A program made the translations under genes and the position numbers. Source: Xenopus tropicalis (taxonomy: Eukaryota; Chordata; Amphibia; Anura; Pipidae). From it: a stretch of 64,000 bases of DNA. Under the pieces are notes generated by a model. It was given only the letters and a program-made list of their open reading frames with translations, did no database searches and was not told the DNA's origin. Below, one piece after another: positions 1 through 12,469 of the stretch. The stretch is from the NCBI RefSeq assembly GCF_000004195.4, contig NC_030681.2, positions 27,976,982 through 28,040,981 on the forward strand. The letters run 5' to 3'. The first letter of the stretch is position 1; the number at the start of each line of letters is the position of its first letter.

Positions 1-288
1 CTTTCACACAGATGGGTTTATTTAATAAAAGACACTACTTTGCCCAGGTGAAGTAAGCCATATTAACCAATCAGCAGTTAGCATTTGTTGGTCACCTAAA
101 TAAAAGCAAGCTTCTTATTGGTTGCTATTTGTTACTGCACCTGGTCCAACTTAGTGCCTTTTATTACATCGGGGGGCCAGGATATTGTCTGCAATTTACC
201 AGGTGCTCACACTGTCCTAATACCAAAGGACAATTGATTAGGAAATATCTGATTTGGGAGGCATTTCCTGGCCAGTATAATATGGATA

Positions 289-1065
289 TACAGGTATGGG
301 ACCTGTTATCCAGAATGCTCGGAACCTGGGGTTTTCCATAATTTGGATCTCCATAACTTAAGTCTGCTAAAAATAAATGATTAATTAAATTTAAATATTG
401 AATAAACCCAATAGGTTGTTTTGCTTACAATAAGGATTTATTATATCTTAGTTGGGATCAAGTACAGTTGCTGTTTTATTATTACAGAGAAAAGGGAATC
501 ATTTAACCATTAAATAACCCCAATAGGGCTGTTCTGCCCCCAATAAGGGGTAATTATATCTTAGTTGGGATCAAGTACAGGTACTGTTTTATTATTACAG
601 AGAAAAGGGAATCATTTAACCATTAAATAAACCCAATAGGGCTGTTCTGCCCCCAATAAGGGGTAATTATATCTTAGTTGGGATCAAGTACAGGTACTGT
701 TTTATTATTACAGAGAAAAGGGAATCATTTAACCATTAAATAAACCCAATAGGGCTGTTCTGCCCCCAATAAGGGGTAATTATATCTTAGTTGGGATCAA
801 GTACAGGTACTGTTTTATTATTACAGAGAAAAGGGAATCATTTAACCATTAAATAAACCCAATAGGGCTGTTCTGCCCCCAATAAGGGGTAATTATATCT
901 TAGTTGGGATCGAGTACAAGGTACTGTTTTATTATTACAGAGAAAAAGGAAATCCTTTTTAAAAATTAGAATTATTTGCTTATAATGGAGTCTATGGGGG
1001 TGGCCTTCCTGTAATTCAGAACTTTCTGGATAAGGGGTTTCCAGATAAGGGATCCCATACCTGTA
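289..1065. mobile_element. Xenopus MITE with inverted ends, expanded internally
   Basis: Left end starts tacaggtatgggacctg and the right end finishes gggatcccatacctgta; both are followed inward by further inverted matches such as gttatccagaa against ttctggataa. Other members of the family in this window, at 10735-11059 and 11115-11410, are about 300-325 bp. This copy is longer because of an internal tandem array. Confidence 0.85.
408..946. repeat. 113-bp tandem repeat array inside the MITE
   Basis: Near-identical units start with gggaatcatttaacc at 494, 607, 720 and 833, a constant 113-bp spacing, preceded by a diverged unit from about 408. Each holds ttatatcttagttgggatca and ttttattattacagag. 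Confidence 0.9.
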
Positions 1066-1096
1066 CATATCCTAAATGGGGTTTCTCTTAAAATGA

Positions 1097-1412
1097 TATA
1101 CAGGTATAGTAACTGTTATCCTAAACACAATCGGATTGTTTTGCCTTTAACATGGGTTAATTATATCTTAGTTGGGATCAAGAACAAGGTACTGTTTTAT
1201 TATTACAGAGAAAAGGGAATCATTTAACCATTAAATAAACCCAATAGGGCTGTTCTGCCCCCAATAAGGGGTAATTATATCTTAGTTGGGATCAAGTACA
1301 GGTACTGTTTTATTATTACAGAGATAAAGGAAATCATTTGTAAAATCTGAATTATTTGCTTATAATGGAGTCTATGGAAATGGCCATCCTGGATAAAGGA
1401 TCCCTCTACTCA
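1097..1412. mobile_element. second, degraded copy of the same MITE
   Basis: Starts atacaggtatagtaactg, then has the same internal sequence including one more copy of the 113-bp unit (near 1215), then gagtctatgg and ggataaaggatcc. The right end has lost the terminal motif. It lies about 30 bp from the first copy. Confidence 0.75.
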
Positions 1413-1978
1413 GAAATCCCAAGGAAGTGGTCAATAATGTTTTACAGTTAAACCACTTAATTTTACAATTACTCAGGTCTGTCAAGTGTCACATAGTTAC
1501 CTTCTGGCTCTTTTATCCAGCTGCTAGGCAGAAAGCAGAATCACGCAGAAGTACGGGAAAAAATAAACTGTGATTTTTTTCCTGCTACAATATAATGTAG
1601 CATTGTCATTGTCTTAGGCTAGCCACAACCTCCCATACAACTTCCCACAGACATCCCATTTTGTTATGATATCCTTGCAGGAAGGGAACTAAAGGCAATG
1701 CCTTGTGAGTTAGGTGACATGGGGTAATAAGCACAGTGGAAAAATGTAAACATTAATGCTTGAATCCCCTTTTTCATCTTGAGTTCAACAAATTGGGTTT
1801 GTGACATACTGTAAGGAGAAAACACGGAGCAGCATCAGTTTCTGCTGTTTAGCTCAAGAGATAACAAACCATAGCGTTATCATGATTAAAACAATGGGCA
1901 AAAAGTATGCAAAGCACAAGCCCTATTCATTGCACTTATACTGAACAAGAAAGTATGCTGTTCGCTGAAGAACTGTTA

Positions 1979-2213
1979 TTAAAGGAGAAGGAAAGTAGAG
2001 TAGAGCGCAGTAGAGTGAAAAGTCGCACTTTAACAAAAAAAAGTCAGCTTCTTGACTCTACTGCGCTTGCGCTGGCCCCAGAATTGCAGCGAAAGTAGAA
2101 GAAAAGAAGAGGATCACTCGCCTTCATGTACCCCAGTATGGTGCGATTTTCTGCTAATAGGAGAACCAGCCTGGGGTATCAGGTAAGTGATTCCACCTTT
2201 ACTTCTCCTTTAA
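1979..2213. mobile_element. T2-type MITE
   Basis: Ends TTAAAGGAGAAGGAAAG and the inverted CTTTACTTCTCCTTTAA, both with TTAA. The centre holds inverted gcgcagtagagt and actctactgcgc. Related in its inner part (ccagcctggggtatcaggta) to the elements at 45672, 52053 and 56629. Confidence 0.85.
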
Positions 2214-3344
2214 GCAAAGATGTTGAACAAGAAACTGAATTAATCCAGGTTAATACCATTTAAGGCTAAATGCAGTTATTTAAAAGATGTAATTATGCTT
2301 GCCTTTTAAGCAAATGAAGCAGTATACTGTAGCCATTCAGTTTCTAACCCGTGTATACAATCAACTGTACATAAGCAGCGCATACATAAATGAAAACAAG
2401 TATTTTTGTTGCTAAATGCTAACGACTAAATACGAGCAATCCCACATTATAAAAAGTTTGTGAGGGCCTCTTCTGTGTGATGCATGATGCACACAGTATT
2501 TTATTTCTACTGTTTATTTAGCAAACCACCATTTGGGCAGCTACCTCCAAACAAAAACAAAAAATGAGGTTAATTATACCTTTAATATTTGTGTGGTATC
2601 TGTGAAAGGGTTTAGTCTGTGTATAATTTATTCATTAAAAATAATCTGTGTGTTGATTAGTGTTCCTGCGCTGCTATATCAAATGGCTATAGGCTGGCAA
2701 CAAATCTTTTGACAGAGACAGAAATATCAATCTATGAAAAATTTGTCTTGGTCACAAGCCTGTGCAGTGTTTTTGTAGCTCACAGCGCTGATGAACTATA
2801 CTAAAGACATGGGTGGAATCATCAAAGGTTGACATAAATGTCATCAAATAGTTTTTGTTTTTTTGCGACAATTTTCTTAAGAGTTTTGCCATAAATTAAT
2901 ATATATGTATCTGTATATTTCATAAGTAAAACATGTCATTAACCCCTGTTTGGTCTTTCCTTTGCTGTCTATTGTAACATTAAAATACTCAACATTACAA
3001 ATATATCAGTGAACAGCATATATATTGCTCCTCACAACTCAGCCACTTACCATAACAACCCAAGGTAAGTTACCACATTTAGATATTCTAAAGCATCCTG
3101 CAACACCATGTTGAATAGCCCAATATTAGACAAGCTCGTTCCAGCTGAGAATTTAGTTAAGAAATCATTTTAGTAGACATGGAAATAGTAAGGTTTAATC
3201 ATCCCACTGCAAACCTGATTTCCTTTCTGAAACCTTGCTTAGCATTAGATTGATAAGGGTGCTTCTCAGTTCACAGGTCCATCATGCTCAAGATAGTCTA
3301 GTAAGTAGAGAATCATCTGAGCACATGAGGGTGGAAGTTCAAAG
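2214..3344. other. intronic or downstream sequence, nothing recognised
   Basis: AT-rich sequence with no gene, splice-bounded tasp1 homology or clear repeat that I can name. Confidence 0.5.
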
Positions 3345-3655
3345 GGGGCCATACATGTAGCAATAACAATCTTTCGTGCAACCACTGGTCACAGAAAAGA
3401 TAGTTCCCACCCTCCATTGATGTTAAGGGTTGAATCGTCTGATATATTCTACCTCCACCTGCCAATACAGCCCTAAATGTAGATTTTGCTAGGGCGCCTT
3501 CAACGGTGCCCGATTAAAATCTTTTAACCTGACAATCGACGAGACAACCAATATCCGCAGCCTTAGCGATATGGGTCATTGAGCCGCCATACACACACTG
3601 AATATTGTATGAAACAAGGTTTCCTACATGCATGTATGGCCAGCTTAAGATTTCA
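3345..3655. mobile_element. degraded copy of the 'gccatacacggg' MITE family
   Basis: Left end ggggggccatacatgtag and right end catgcatgtatggccagctta are inverted and match the ends of the better preserved copy at 5571-5940. The middle is diverged. Confidence 0.6.
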
Positions 3656-4536
3656 GTCACATTGGTATAAGCCTGGTATGCCTGCAATTCACCCATCCAT
3701 AATACAGTTTACAGGAACAAATGTGTCATCTTCAATGGTCTTTTACAATGGACATTTAGGGATAGGCCAAGGGACCTGGACGAATCTAAAATCGATTCCT
3801 GAATTTGGTTCATCTGTGCTAATAATGCTGTATTCTCATAGCTGCTGTAATCTCTCTATTTCTTTAATAATTGCTATGTTCTCTTGTAGCAAGCCCAAGT
3901 CTCCAATTAATTTGACAGGCAGGCGGACCATGATTAACATTTTGTTCTTCCTGGTATTCGGAGACTTTAGACATGCCAAAAGATCCCAGATAAGTTACTA
4001 AAGTCCTCTTTAGCCTACAGTTGTTTGTTACAAAACTTCTAAGCAAAAATGTTGTATTCCAGCCAATTACTCTGGCTGCTAAGGCAGTCATTGCAGGTTT
4101 TTGAGGCCAAGGACTTCTCTATCAATTTCACCATTCTAGCAACACAAGATCTCAAAAATAATTGTGCTCCATGCAGGTGTGGGTTGACAGCATGCCTCCA
4201 AAATATGCAGAGCTAAAGCTAAGATGTGTCAGCTACGATATTAGAGTATTCCAGTACGTGCATGGATCTAATCCAAACATTATATTTTAACACTCTGAAT
4301 ACACCTGCTGTAATAAACAAAGTCCAATGGCAAACAGTCAACTACGTTTAGCACACCCAGATTATCTGGCAACTGACAAATGGGAATCCAAAACATCAGA
4401 TATTACTATGATTTTAAAAAAACAAACAAACCAAGACATAACATATTTCTTGATAGATCCAACTGGTCATGATTCAACAGAGTATCTGAAAGCAAGACAC
4501 ACAATCTGTTGAAGCTGTATTATCTGTATAGATATG
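3656..4536. other. no recognised feature
   Basis: Short chance reading frames on both strands overlap here. None resembles a known protein. Confidence 0.4.
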
Positions 4537-4825
4537 TTAAAGGACACGTCAATTTTAGTGCTTTAAAAGTTATTTGTAAATAACTTTTTAGCATTTGCTT
4601 AACTCCTAGTTATAACCATTTAAACAATGTTGCAGTCAGTCTCCTCCAGCAAGACAGGTCTGTCAGGCTGCTGCCGTGTGTTACACTGCCACCAGGGCAG
4701 AGAATAGAAAAGGACAAACACTGCTTTTATTAGCAATTGTGATAAAAGTATATTGAAAATTTGCTTAGAATTATGTTTTCATTTATTAGGTAAAAAAATA
4801 TTTTTTGGGTTGACTTGACCTTTAA
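4537..4825. mobile_element. T2-type MITE
   Basis: TTAAAGGACACGTCAA at the left and TTGACTTGACCTTTAA at the right, with flanking TTAA. A separate subfamily by its ends. Confidence 0.85.
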
Positions 4826-5570
4826 GTTGACAATTCCTTGAAATCTTCTTGCTAATATGATCTGATATTGAAATAATAAAAAAAAACTTCCATCACACTC
4901 ATAAGTCTCCCTTTAACCACTGTATTATCATGCTACCTTAATTCAAGGCTAATATCATAACGTATTGGCTGAGGCCTATATCATTTCAAGTCATACTGTC
5001 CAGTAAACAACTGTTAAGTCTTTTAATCAGCTACAGTGGTTTTTCTTCTATCCACTATAACCTATTTAGTCAGACACTACCCCAAAATCCTAGGCTCGGA
5101 TTAAAACTCAGTATTTGTATGAATTTTGTAGAGGTACTGGTTCATAATTGTGAAAATTAAAAAAAAAAAAAAGTGTTTAAGAACATCATTATCCTTGTGT
5201 TAACATATTATTCTTTACAGACAATGACCATTTACACAATAAGCTGCCCAAGCAAATTCTATGTCTGGATCTTTATTGTTTTTTTTTATTTGGCATACCA
5301 ATGCCCCAGGCCAATAATTTGCATGGCTCCTCCTCATTAGTTCTTCAGTAGCATAATAACTGCATGCTTGGTTTGCCTTAATAGCTTGGTATCACAAAAG
5401 TGGTCAGGGTAATTAAAGATGCACAAAGTATATATATATTTGTGGTTATAAAATGCTCAGTGAAATATACAAGGTTTCACATACAGGGAAAAGAAGCATG
5501 ACTTGAAGTGGTTAGGGGAACAACTATTACAATTTAGGAGCCACTGTGCTCCATTCAAGGAGTGCTAAAG

Positions 5571-5940
5571 GTCCCCATACACGGGCCGATTATAGCTGCT
5601 GATATCGGTCCCTTGGACCGACTCGGCAGCTTATCTGCCCGTGTAGGGGCAGAACTGAGGGGCCTGGCCAACCGATATCTGGCCTGAAATTGGGCAGATA
5701 TCGTTCGGCCAGGTTAGAAAATCCAGTCGGATCGGGGACCGCATCGGCTCGTTGATGCGGTCCCCGAACCAACTGCCCCATTGCCGCATGTAGAATTCGA
5801 TCGTTTGGCCCCAGGGCCAAACCATCCAGTTCGCCTACATGCCTCCCCGATATCGCCCACCCGTAGGTGGGGATATCGGGTGAAGATCCACTCACTTGGT
5901 GACATCGCCAAGCGAGCGGATCTGCCCGTGTATGGCCAGC
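5571..5940. mobile_element. GC-rich MITE with inverted ends
   Basis: Ends gtccccatacacgggc and gcccgtgtatggcca are inverted. The inside has several smaller hairpins (for example gcatcggctcgttgatgc and ccccaggg). It is much richer in CpG than its surroundings. Degraded relatives lie at 3345, 47340 and about 49985. Confidence 0.8.
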
Positions 5941-5943
5941 TTA

Positions 5944-8379
5944 AGAGTTGCAAACTTGAGTGGCAAGGTGGGCCCTGATTTTCTTGCTCCATCATCATAA
6001 ATGAACCTGAAAGTCTGATTTCTGGAAACCCATACATCAGAAACACATCTGAATACTAAAAAAGTGGCTATAAAGTGAATACCTCAAAAAGATAAAGCAG
6101 CTTAACCTCCTGGGCCACTTGTCACAACCAACTTCACAAATACCAACTATTTATATTTTATGTGAAAGTGTCTGCTTTATATGCAACTGGCACATACCTA
6201 TGCATGGGATTGTGAATATCTTTGTTAGTTTAAATACATACAACAAATTTGTCCCACTACAGAATTCGCTAGTCTTCAAATAAAGTTCTTAAAGCAAAAA
6301 TTATTTCTCCAGAAGACATCTAGAACTATCAACAGAAAATCAACTAGTTTAACAACTTGTTTAACTAAAAGTTACTTACTGGGCCTCATAAAATAATATT
6401 ATAGAGCCTACTAAACTTTAAGTGACATAACATGTTTTACAAACATATACTGATGTTGCCCACTAGCAGTGTCAAGGTTTGCTTCCTATAATATTATACC
6501 CAAGAAACTGTCATATCAATGGGTAACTGCAATTTAGCGCCTATGTTAAAAGATAAGCCCAACAGTATCACAATGCTGCTTGATTTAATTCAAATTATCA
6601 AATTAAATAGATCTTCTGCATGATACCTACCATACTTGACCTACAGATTCTACTTTTGCATGGTTAAAACTCTGTAAATGTATCTAGGGCTAAAAAAAAT
6701 GAAAATGAAAAATAAATCCTACTAGTCACTGCACCCCCTGCCCTAGACCTTTCACGGCAATTCCATTCTCCAAACACACAGAGGCAAACATTCCTACTGG
6801 GTGATATTTCGCTTATGGCATTAGCACAGACTGCAAGGACAAAGGAAGGCGAATGTGTGAAGGTTATGTTACAAAATGTATGTTTTTCTAAGTTGAATAA
6901 ACAGGGCATTTAAGTGACTGATCTACGATCATTAGAGAGATATAAAAGAGACCAGTCTCTGCAGTTAATGTGTACATGTTATTTGAAAGACTTGGCGAGC
7001 GCCGGTAACTGTGATAGACATCATTCTTCATTTTGGCAGTCCAACATGCTGAACTATTCATAAAGCAATTCTTTTTTCCAAGTAATTTTAAATCCTCACA
7101 CACTTACAAAACGGACACGAGTTGCTTTAGCAACCATATTTATTTATTGTGGCTTCAAAGAACATGTTTTAAGATTTCAAGAAATGCCATTTTATAGGTG
7201 TTAAAAAAAGACTTGTTAACAGAGTTTATATTACTACAAAACTGCAAGGTAACAAGCCATTTATTAGCAGGAAAAAGAACTACAAAGAAACTATAAGCCT
7301 AGTTCCACTGATTTTGTATAATAAAAACACACATTCTTGCACCTGGTATATCATTAAAAAAAAAACGTAGATTTTTTCACTAAAGATGTAAAACATAAAA
7401 AGCATGTGTGTTAATAATACTACCATTTCGGTTAATGAGCCAGGAGGTACTTATGACCATAAATGGATTTTTGAACTTTATCCACTTTCTGATTTTTGGA
7501 AAAAGTTCGGCAATAACCCAGGAACATAGGAAGACAGTACCGGAGACATACAGATGTGAGGAAAATATCACAAAGGCAGGAAAAGGGAAATGTGAGATGA
7601 GTGAAAGCCAGCATAAGGTCAGACTATGGGATGGAAGAGAGAAAGCCAAGGTAATTGGTGAATGTGGAAGAAGAGGTGAAAGAAAGAACACTGATCCAAT
7701 ACAATTAGGTGATGAATTGTGTGAGAGAGGTCACTAATAATACATGAGAGCCTGCAGATGGGCTTTGAGAAAGAGCAATGATATAGTTGGATAAGGGTGG
7801 TGGCTAGAGAAAGATTGAGAGAGAAAGAGCAACAATGAAACATATTAAAGAGAATCTGGTAATATGAAATGGAGCAAGGATATTTTCTATATGAGATCAA
7901 AGAAGAGGAAGGGGCAGCGGCAACCCAAAGACAAATTAGTTTGAGATTTGGGATGAATGACTACGGACAGTGTAATTCATCCTAAAGGTCAGTTGGGCTG
8001 ACACTTAATAGAAAAAAATTCTTCATGAACTATAACCATGTAATTAGGTAATATGAGCCCCGATGAAGAAGCAGGGTGTAAAACAAACATTTCTTTAAGA
8101 CAGTGGAATAAATCAAGGTTTAAAAAAGGAATAATTTAACTGCACAAATATAGAAACTTATATTGACCGTAATAAAACCGAGTCTGCAGGTTTGCTTTTA
8201 ACCAAACTGCGCAATTATTGTGACAGTAAAACATTTTGGCTGTATGCCATTACATTTCTATAAAATCCAGTCAAAAAATCTTATTGTCTGCCTTAGGATA
8301 CACTACCTGAATGCTTTTGTGATCCTCTAATTCAGCAGAAATAAAAAACCAGATCTGTGCACTGTGGCCTATTATAACC
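5944..8379. other. no gene; purine-rich stretch around 7550-7920
   Basis: I see no exon or named repeat. From about 7550 to 7920 the plus strand is strongly purine-rich (runs of gaga and gaaag), which produces long chance reading frames on both strands at 7380-7740. These are not supported as genes. Confidence 0.45.
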
Positions 8380-8516
8380 GCAAAAAAAGGGACAAGCCCT
8401 TTAAAAACCTTTATTGCGGAGGTGCAACGTTTTGGGGCTTGAAAAAGGAGTCACTTTGCCCCGAAATGCTGCACCTCCGCAATAAAGGTTTTTAAAGGGC
8501 TTGTCCCTTTTTTTGC
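8380..8516. repeat. perfect inverted repeat, 47-bp arms
   Basis: Left arm 8380-8426 and right arm 8470-8516 are exact reverse complements over 47 bases (arm includes gggacaagccctttaaaaac). The 43-base spacer also pairs in part (ggggc with gcccc). A transcript of either strand would fold into one long hairpin. Confidence 0.9.
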
Positions 8517-9045
8517 AGCTCTGAGTGCCATTTGCTTTTTGTTGCTACTTAGGTTTTTGGGAGGGTGCCGATTCCTCCAGCAGTGTGCACCGGGCGTTTG
8601 AATATTTTGGAGAGCCAAAGGGTGTGCGGCACAGGTCTCTGTTTTGCCCATTATAACTGACCAGTCTCTATCCCTTGCAAGTGAAAGTACATGAATGTGG
8701 TGGAAACATAAGAACGGCATAAAAGAGAATTTGATGGAACGAGAATAGAGTGACTGATGAATTAAAAAAAAGTGATGACCTCTTTATGCTTGTGTATTGG
8801 AGTAAACCTAAGCCGGAAGTCCCTCTGGTATATTATAAGGTTAATAGTAAAGGCGACAACTGTGGGGTAAATTCATATTTGTGTAGTTTTTTTCACAAGC
8901 ACGAATGCCTTCTCATTTATTAAAAAATCCGACTATAGCAAGTGTTAACAAATAAACATGTGATACAAATATGAATAAGAATATGAGACCTTGAAATCTT
9001 CATTTTCGTAAGAACTTTCGTGCGATTACACATGAAAAAAATAAA

Positions 9046-9207
9046 CCTTGTAGATTGCAAGCTCTTTTGGGCAGGGCTCTCTTCACCTCTTGTATAGGTT
9101 ATTGATTGCTTTATATGTTACTCTGTATGTCCAATGTACGAAACCCACTTATTGTACAGCGCTGCGGGATATGTTGGCGCTTTATAAATAAATGTTAATA
9201 ATAATAA
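9046..9207 (+). repeat. SINE-like or LINE-tail repeat
   Basis: Contains gattgcaagctcttttgggc, tgtacagcgctgcgggata and ends gcgctttataaataaatg followed by an (ATA)n tail. The same core occurs reversed at 12659 and 59948. The 3' A/T-simple tail is typical of retroposed elements. Confidence 0.7.
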
Positions 9208-10734
9208 CCCAAAAAACCTCAAATTAATTGAAGATTTTACAATTTCATAAGGACAATTCCCACTGACTTCTACATGACCTTGCTTTCAAATGGCAAAGTT
9301 TTGTATTTGAGTTTTCTGTGGTTTTTACACTTGATAAATTATGAAAAACGTGCGTTTTGGAGTAATTATCTAAATACACACATTTTTTAGCGCTAAAACA
9401 TTTGATTTGGGAAAACAAAAAAAATATGAATAATATTAAGAAAGCTGCCCCTGTGCCTTAATCAGTTAAAACCACACTTAAATTTCAAACAGCTTAATTT
9501 GTACAGACGAATTTAAAAAAGAAAAGCCTACTTTTAAATTGGACTATTACAAAATATTCTTTCGCAAGGGAACAATATGTACTGTGGTTGTAATTGTGCG
9601 GGACACAGGCAGAAGAAGGGAGTCACAGAGACATGCACAGAGGCCACTTGTCATGTTAATGACAAGCAATTAAACTAGCTGCTCATATAAAACATCAAAA
9701 GGTAATGGCTCTGGAAAGACAATCCTTCTCTATTTACATCAATAACGCAGAGAAGGGATTATTAAAGATTATTTTTTCAGCGGCTTTCTGTTTTTTGTTT
9801 TTATTTTCCAAACTGAATAGTTCAGAGAAAACAGTGTCTACAGACAGAATTCCTTCTAAAGATTGAGTCTTGACCTCATGGCAGTACATTCTGCTAAAAT
9901 GAAAGCACTGACCCTCCATTCCCTTGCACATCAGAGTGGTGCCGGATAATAGTCATTCAAATACTAGCCTTTGCTACTAGTCTGTGTATAACATATAAGA
10001 GCCAAGCTGGAAGTGATAGCCTAATGAGTTCTGTCTCAGTACTTTGAGCTCAAAATAGCAGTCGCCAACATGATTCTATCCTTGGAAAGAAGTGGTGTTT
10101 AAAGTGCCCATCAGCCACAGTTATTTTTAAAAGGGTGTCTTTTTCCCTTTGTACCTACACATTACTTCACGACTGTAGACAGATGTAAACAGATAATTTA
10201 TGTAAGCCTGCGTTTCGTTAAAAGGCTTCTTTCATAGTTATTATGCTACTTTCTGTGGATACCTGGCGACTGCTATGGACGCGGTGTTCTAAAGAAATAT
10301 TTTTCTCTAAGATTTAGAGAGAATATCCCTTATATTTTCATGAAAAAAGTGTAATCGTGCCTGTTTACAAGACATGCATTACCCACAGTGAATCATGACA
10401 TCACAGGAGTTCGAGGTGGTGACACATATACTTGTTCTAATGATTTTAAATTTCAAAGATAAGTCAATACATATTTGGAAGCAGATTTCTGTCTTGAAAT
10501 GTTTGAAGAGCCAGTGCCAGCTTGAGACATGATAAAATTCATTTTATTAATGATAAAAAGAAAATTCTGGTACTATCCCCTAAAGTTGCCTGATTGAGAG
10601 AGAGACAGACACACAAACCAATGTTTATAGCATAGCACCAACATTTTTGGCTTTTAGCTCAAGCCCTTTCAAAGGAGCTTTCAGCTAAGAGAAGGCTTCT
10701 GTCAGAAGCGGCAACATTGGCACTAGGAACTATG
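9208..10734. other. no recognised feature
   Basis: AT-rich sequence. No tasp1 exon, named repeat or long reading frame that I can support. Confidence 0.45.
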
Positions 10735-11059
10735 TACAGGTATAGGACCCATTATCCTCGGAACCAAGGGTATTCCAGATAAGGGGTCTTTCCGTAATTT
10801 GGATCTCAATACCTTAAGTCTACTAAAAAATCAATAAAACGTTAATTAAACCCAATAGGATTGTTTTGCATCCAATAAGGATTATTTATATCTTAGTTGG
10901 GATCAATTACAAGGTTCTGTTTTATTTCTACATAGAAAAAGGAAATCAGTTTTAAAATTCTGAATTATTTGATTAAAATGTAGTCTATGGGAGACGGGCA
11001 TTCCGTAATTCGGAGCTTTCTGGATAACGGGTTTCCGGATAAGGGGTCCGATACCTGTA
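10735..11059. mobile_element. Xenopus MITE, same family as 289-1065, unexpanded
   Basis: Left end tacaggtataggaccc, right end ggggtccgatacctgta, inner inverted match gttatccgg-like against ggataacgggtttccgg. Holds one copy of the attatatcttagttggga-type core, so it shows the unexpanded state. Confidence 0.85.
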
Positions 11060-11114
11060 TGTAGTTTTTTTGGACCTGAATTTTGGAGTGAAGATTTATC
11101 TACAGCTTCTATAT

Positions 11115-11410
11115 AAAGGTATGGGATCTGTTATCCAGAAAGTTCTGAATTACAGGAAGGGCATCACCCATAGGCTTTGTTTTAATCAAGTAATTCAAAT
11201 TTTTAAATACAATGTTCATTTTCTCTATAATAATAAAACAGTACCACTAAACTAAGATATAATTAATCCTTATTGGAGGCAAAAAAATCCTTTTTTGTTT
11301 AAATTATTTTTTTAGCAGACTTTTAGTATGGAGATTTAAATTATGGAAAGACCCCTTATTCAGAAAACCCCATGTCTCAAGCATTCTGGATAACAGGTCC
11401 CAAGCCTGTA
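11115..11410. mobile_element. same MITE family, opposite orientation
   Basis: Starts aaaggtatgggatctgtta and ends ggataacaggtcccaagcc then tgta. Its core (ctaagatataattaatcc) is the reverse complement of the core in the neighbouring copy, so the two lie head to tail 55 bp apart. Confidence 0.8.
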
Positions 11411-11548
11411 TTATAAATAAGGAATCAGAGGCATGGAAATACTGAAGAGTATGAGTGCAGCTACATTACATTTGGTTACAGGTACAGGATCAGTTATTTA
11501 GAATATAGGTCTATCCCTAGGTCTATCCCTATAATGAAACCTTGAGGC

Positions 11549-11549
<1 letters not shown>

Positions 11550-11576
<27 letters not shown>
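11550..11576 (+). repeat. poly-A run (27 bases)
   Basis: Uninterrupted A run at 11550-11576. No clear retroelement body is attached. Confidence 0.9.
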
Positions 11577-11579
<3 letters not shown>

Positions 11580-11812
11580 TAAAAAAGGAAAAATATAAAA
11601 CCTTAAAAGAATCAATAGGATTATTTCCCAGTAAATAGGGTAACTCTGTGTTGGAATAGCTAATGCCATGTACATGGTACAGTCGATGAAGTCCATTTAC
11701 TATTCAAATTAAAACATTTTTAGCGTTTTTGATAAATGCAAATTCAAAATTATTCATATCTGTCCATAATTCCTGTGATTTTCTTGAATCGCAGAAAAAA
11801 TTACATTTACTT

Positions 11813-12101
11813 TTAGGGCTCTGGCACACGGGGAGATTAGTTGCCCGCGGCAAAACTCCCTGTTCGCGGGCGACTAATCTCCCCGAGTTCTCTGAACAGA
11901 GATTTTGTGCAAATCGCCGAAAAAGACTCGCGAGGCTTTTTCAGCGATTTCCTGAAATCGCCCCGCCGCGTCTGCCATCCCACCGGCGACTTACATGTTC
12001 GCCGATGGGATGGCAATGGAAGGCAACTCGGGGAGATTAGTCGCCTGCGAACAGGGAGTTTTGCCGCGGGCGACTAATCTCCCCGTGTGCCAGAGCCCTT
12101 A
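11813..12101. mobile_element. palindromic MITE with ~77-bp arms
   Basis: Left arm starts ttagggctctggcacacggg; the right arm ends with its reverse complement, ccgtgtgccagagccctta. Arms of about 77 bp match almost fully, including gggagattag and cgcgggcgac. A diverged copy lies at 19411-19694. Confidence 0.85.
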
Positions 12102-12469
12102 GCGATTCAGGGGAAAAAAAGCAAATTAGTCAATATTTAGGTGTCTGCAAGCCTATGAAATATGAGCATATAGATGAAGAAAATGAATTACAATTCAAAC
12201 GTGTCATACAAAGATACACATGGAAGCACACACAACCCTGTAGCAGGGAAAGCCTGAGGTAGGAAAACATAAACCTCATTAAGCACACATATATGCAGAT
12301 GCACATTTATGCCACAGAACAGCAGCAGTTACACATTTGCCACAGATCACTCTCACATATACACAGGCACCAATTACCTGCAGGTATACATACGGCAAAT
12401 TAGTAAAGGTGAAGAAAACCGTGCAGGGGCCAGGGGTGATTTTTATGGTGCTCCTCTCGCCTAGAATTC

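Noticed and set aside
7380..7740. Overlapping frames on both strands
   Set aside because: They come from a purine-rich stretch that lacks stops by composition; no protein family seen.
8380..8516. microRNA precursor
   Set aside because: Perfect pairing over 47 bp is unlike a typical animal pre-miRNA, which has bulges and a shorter stem. An inverted repeat of transposon origin is more likely.
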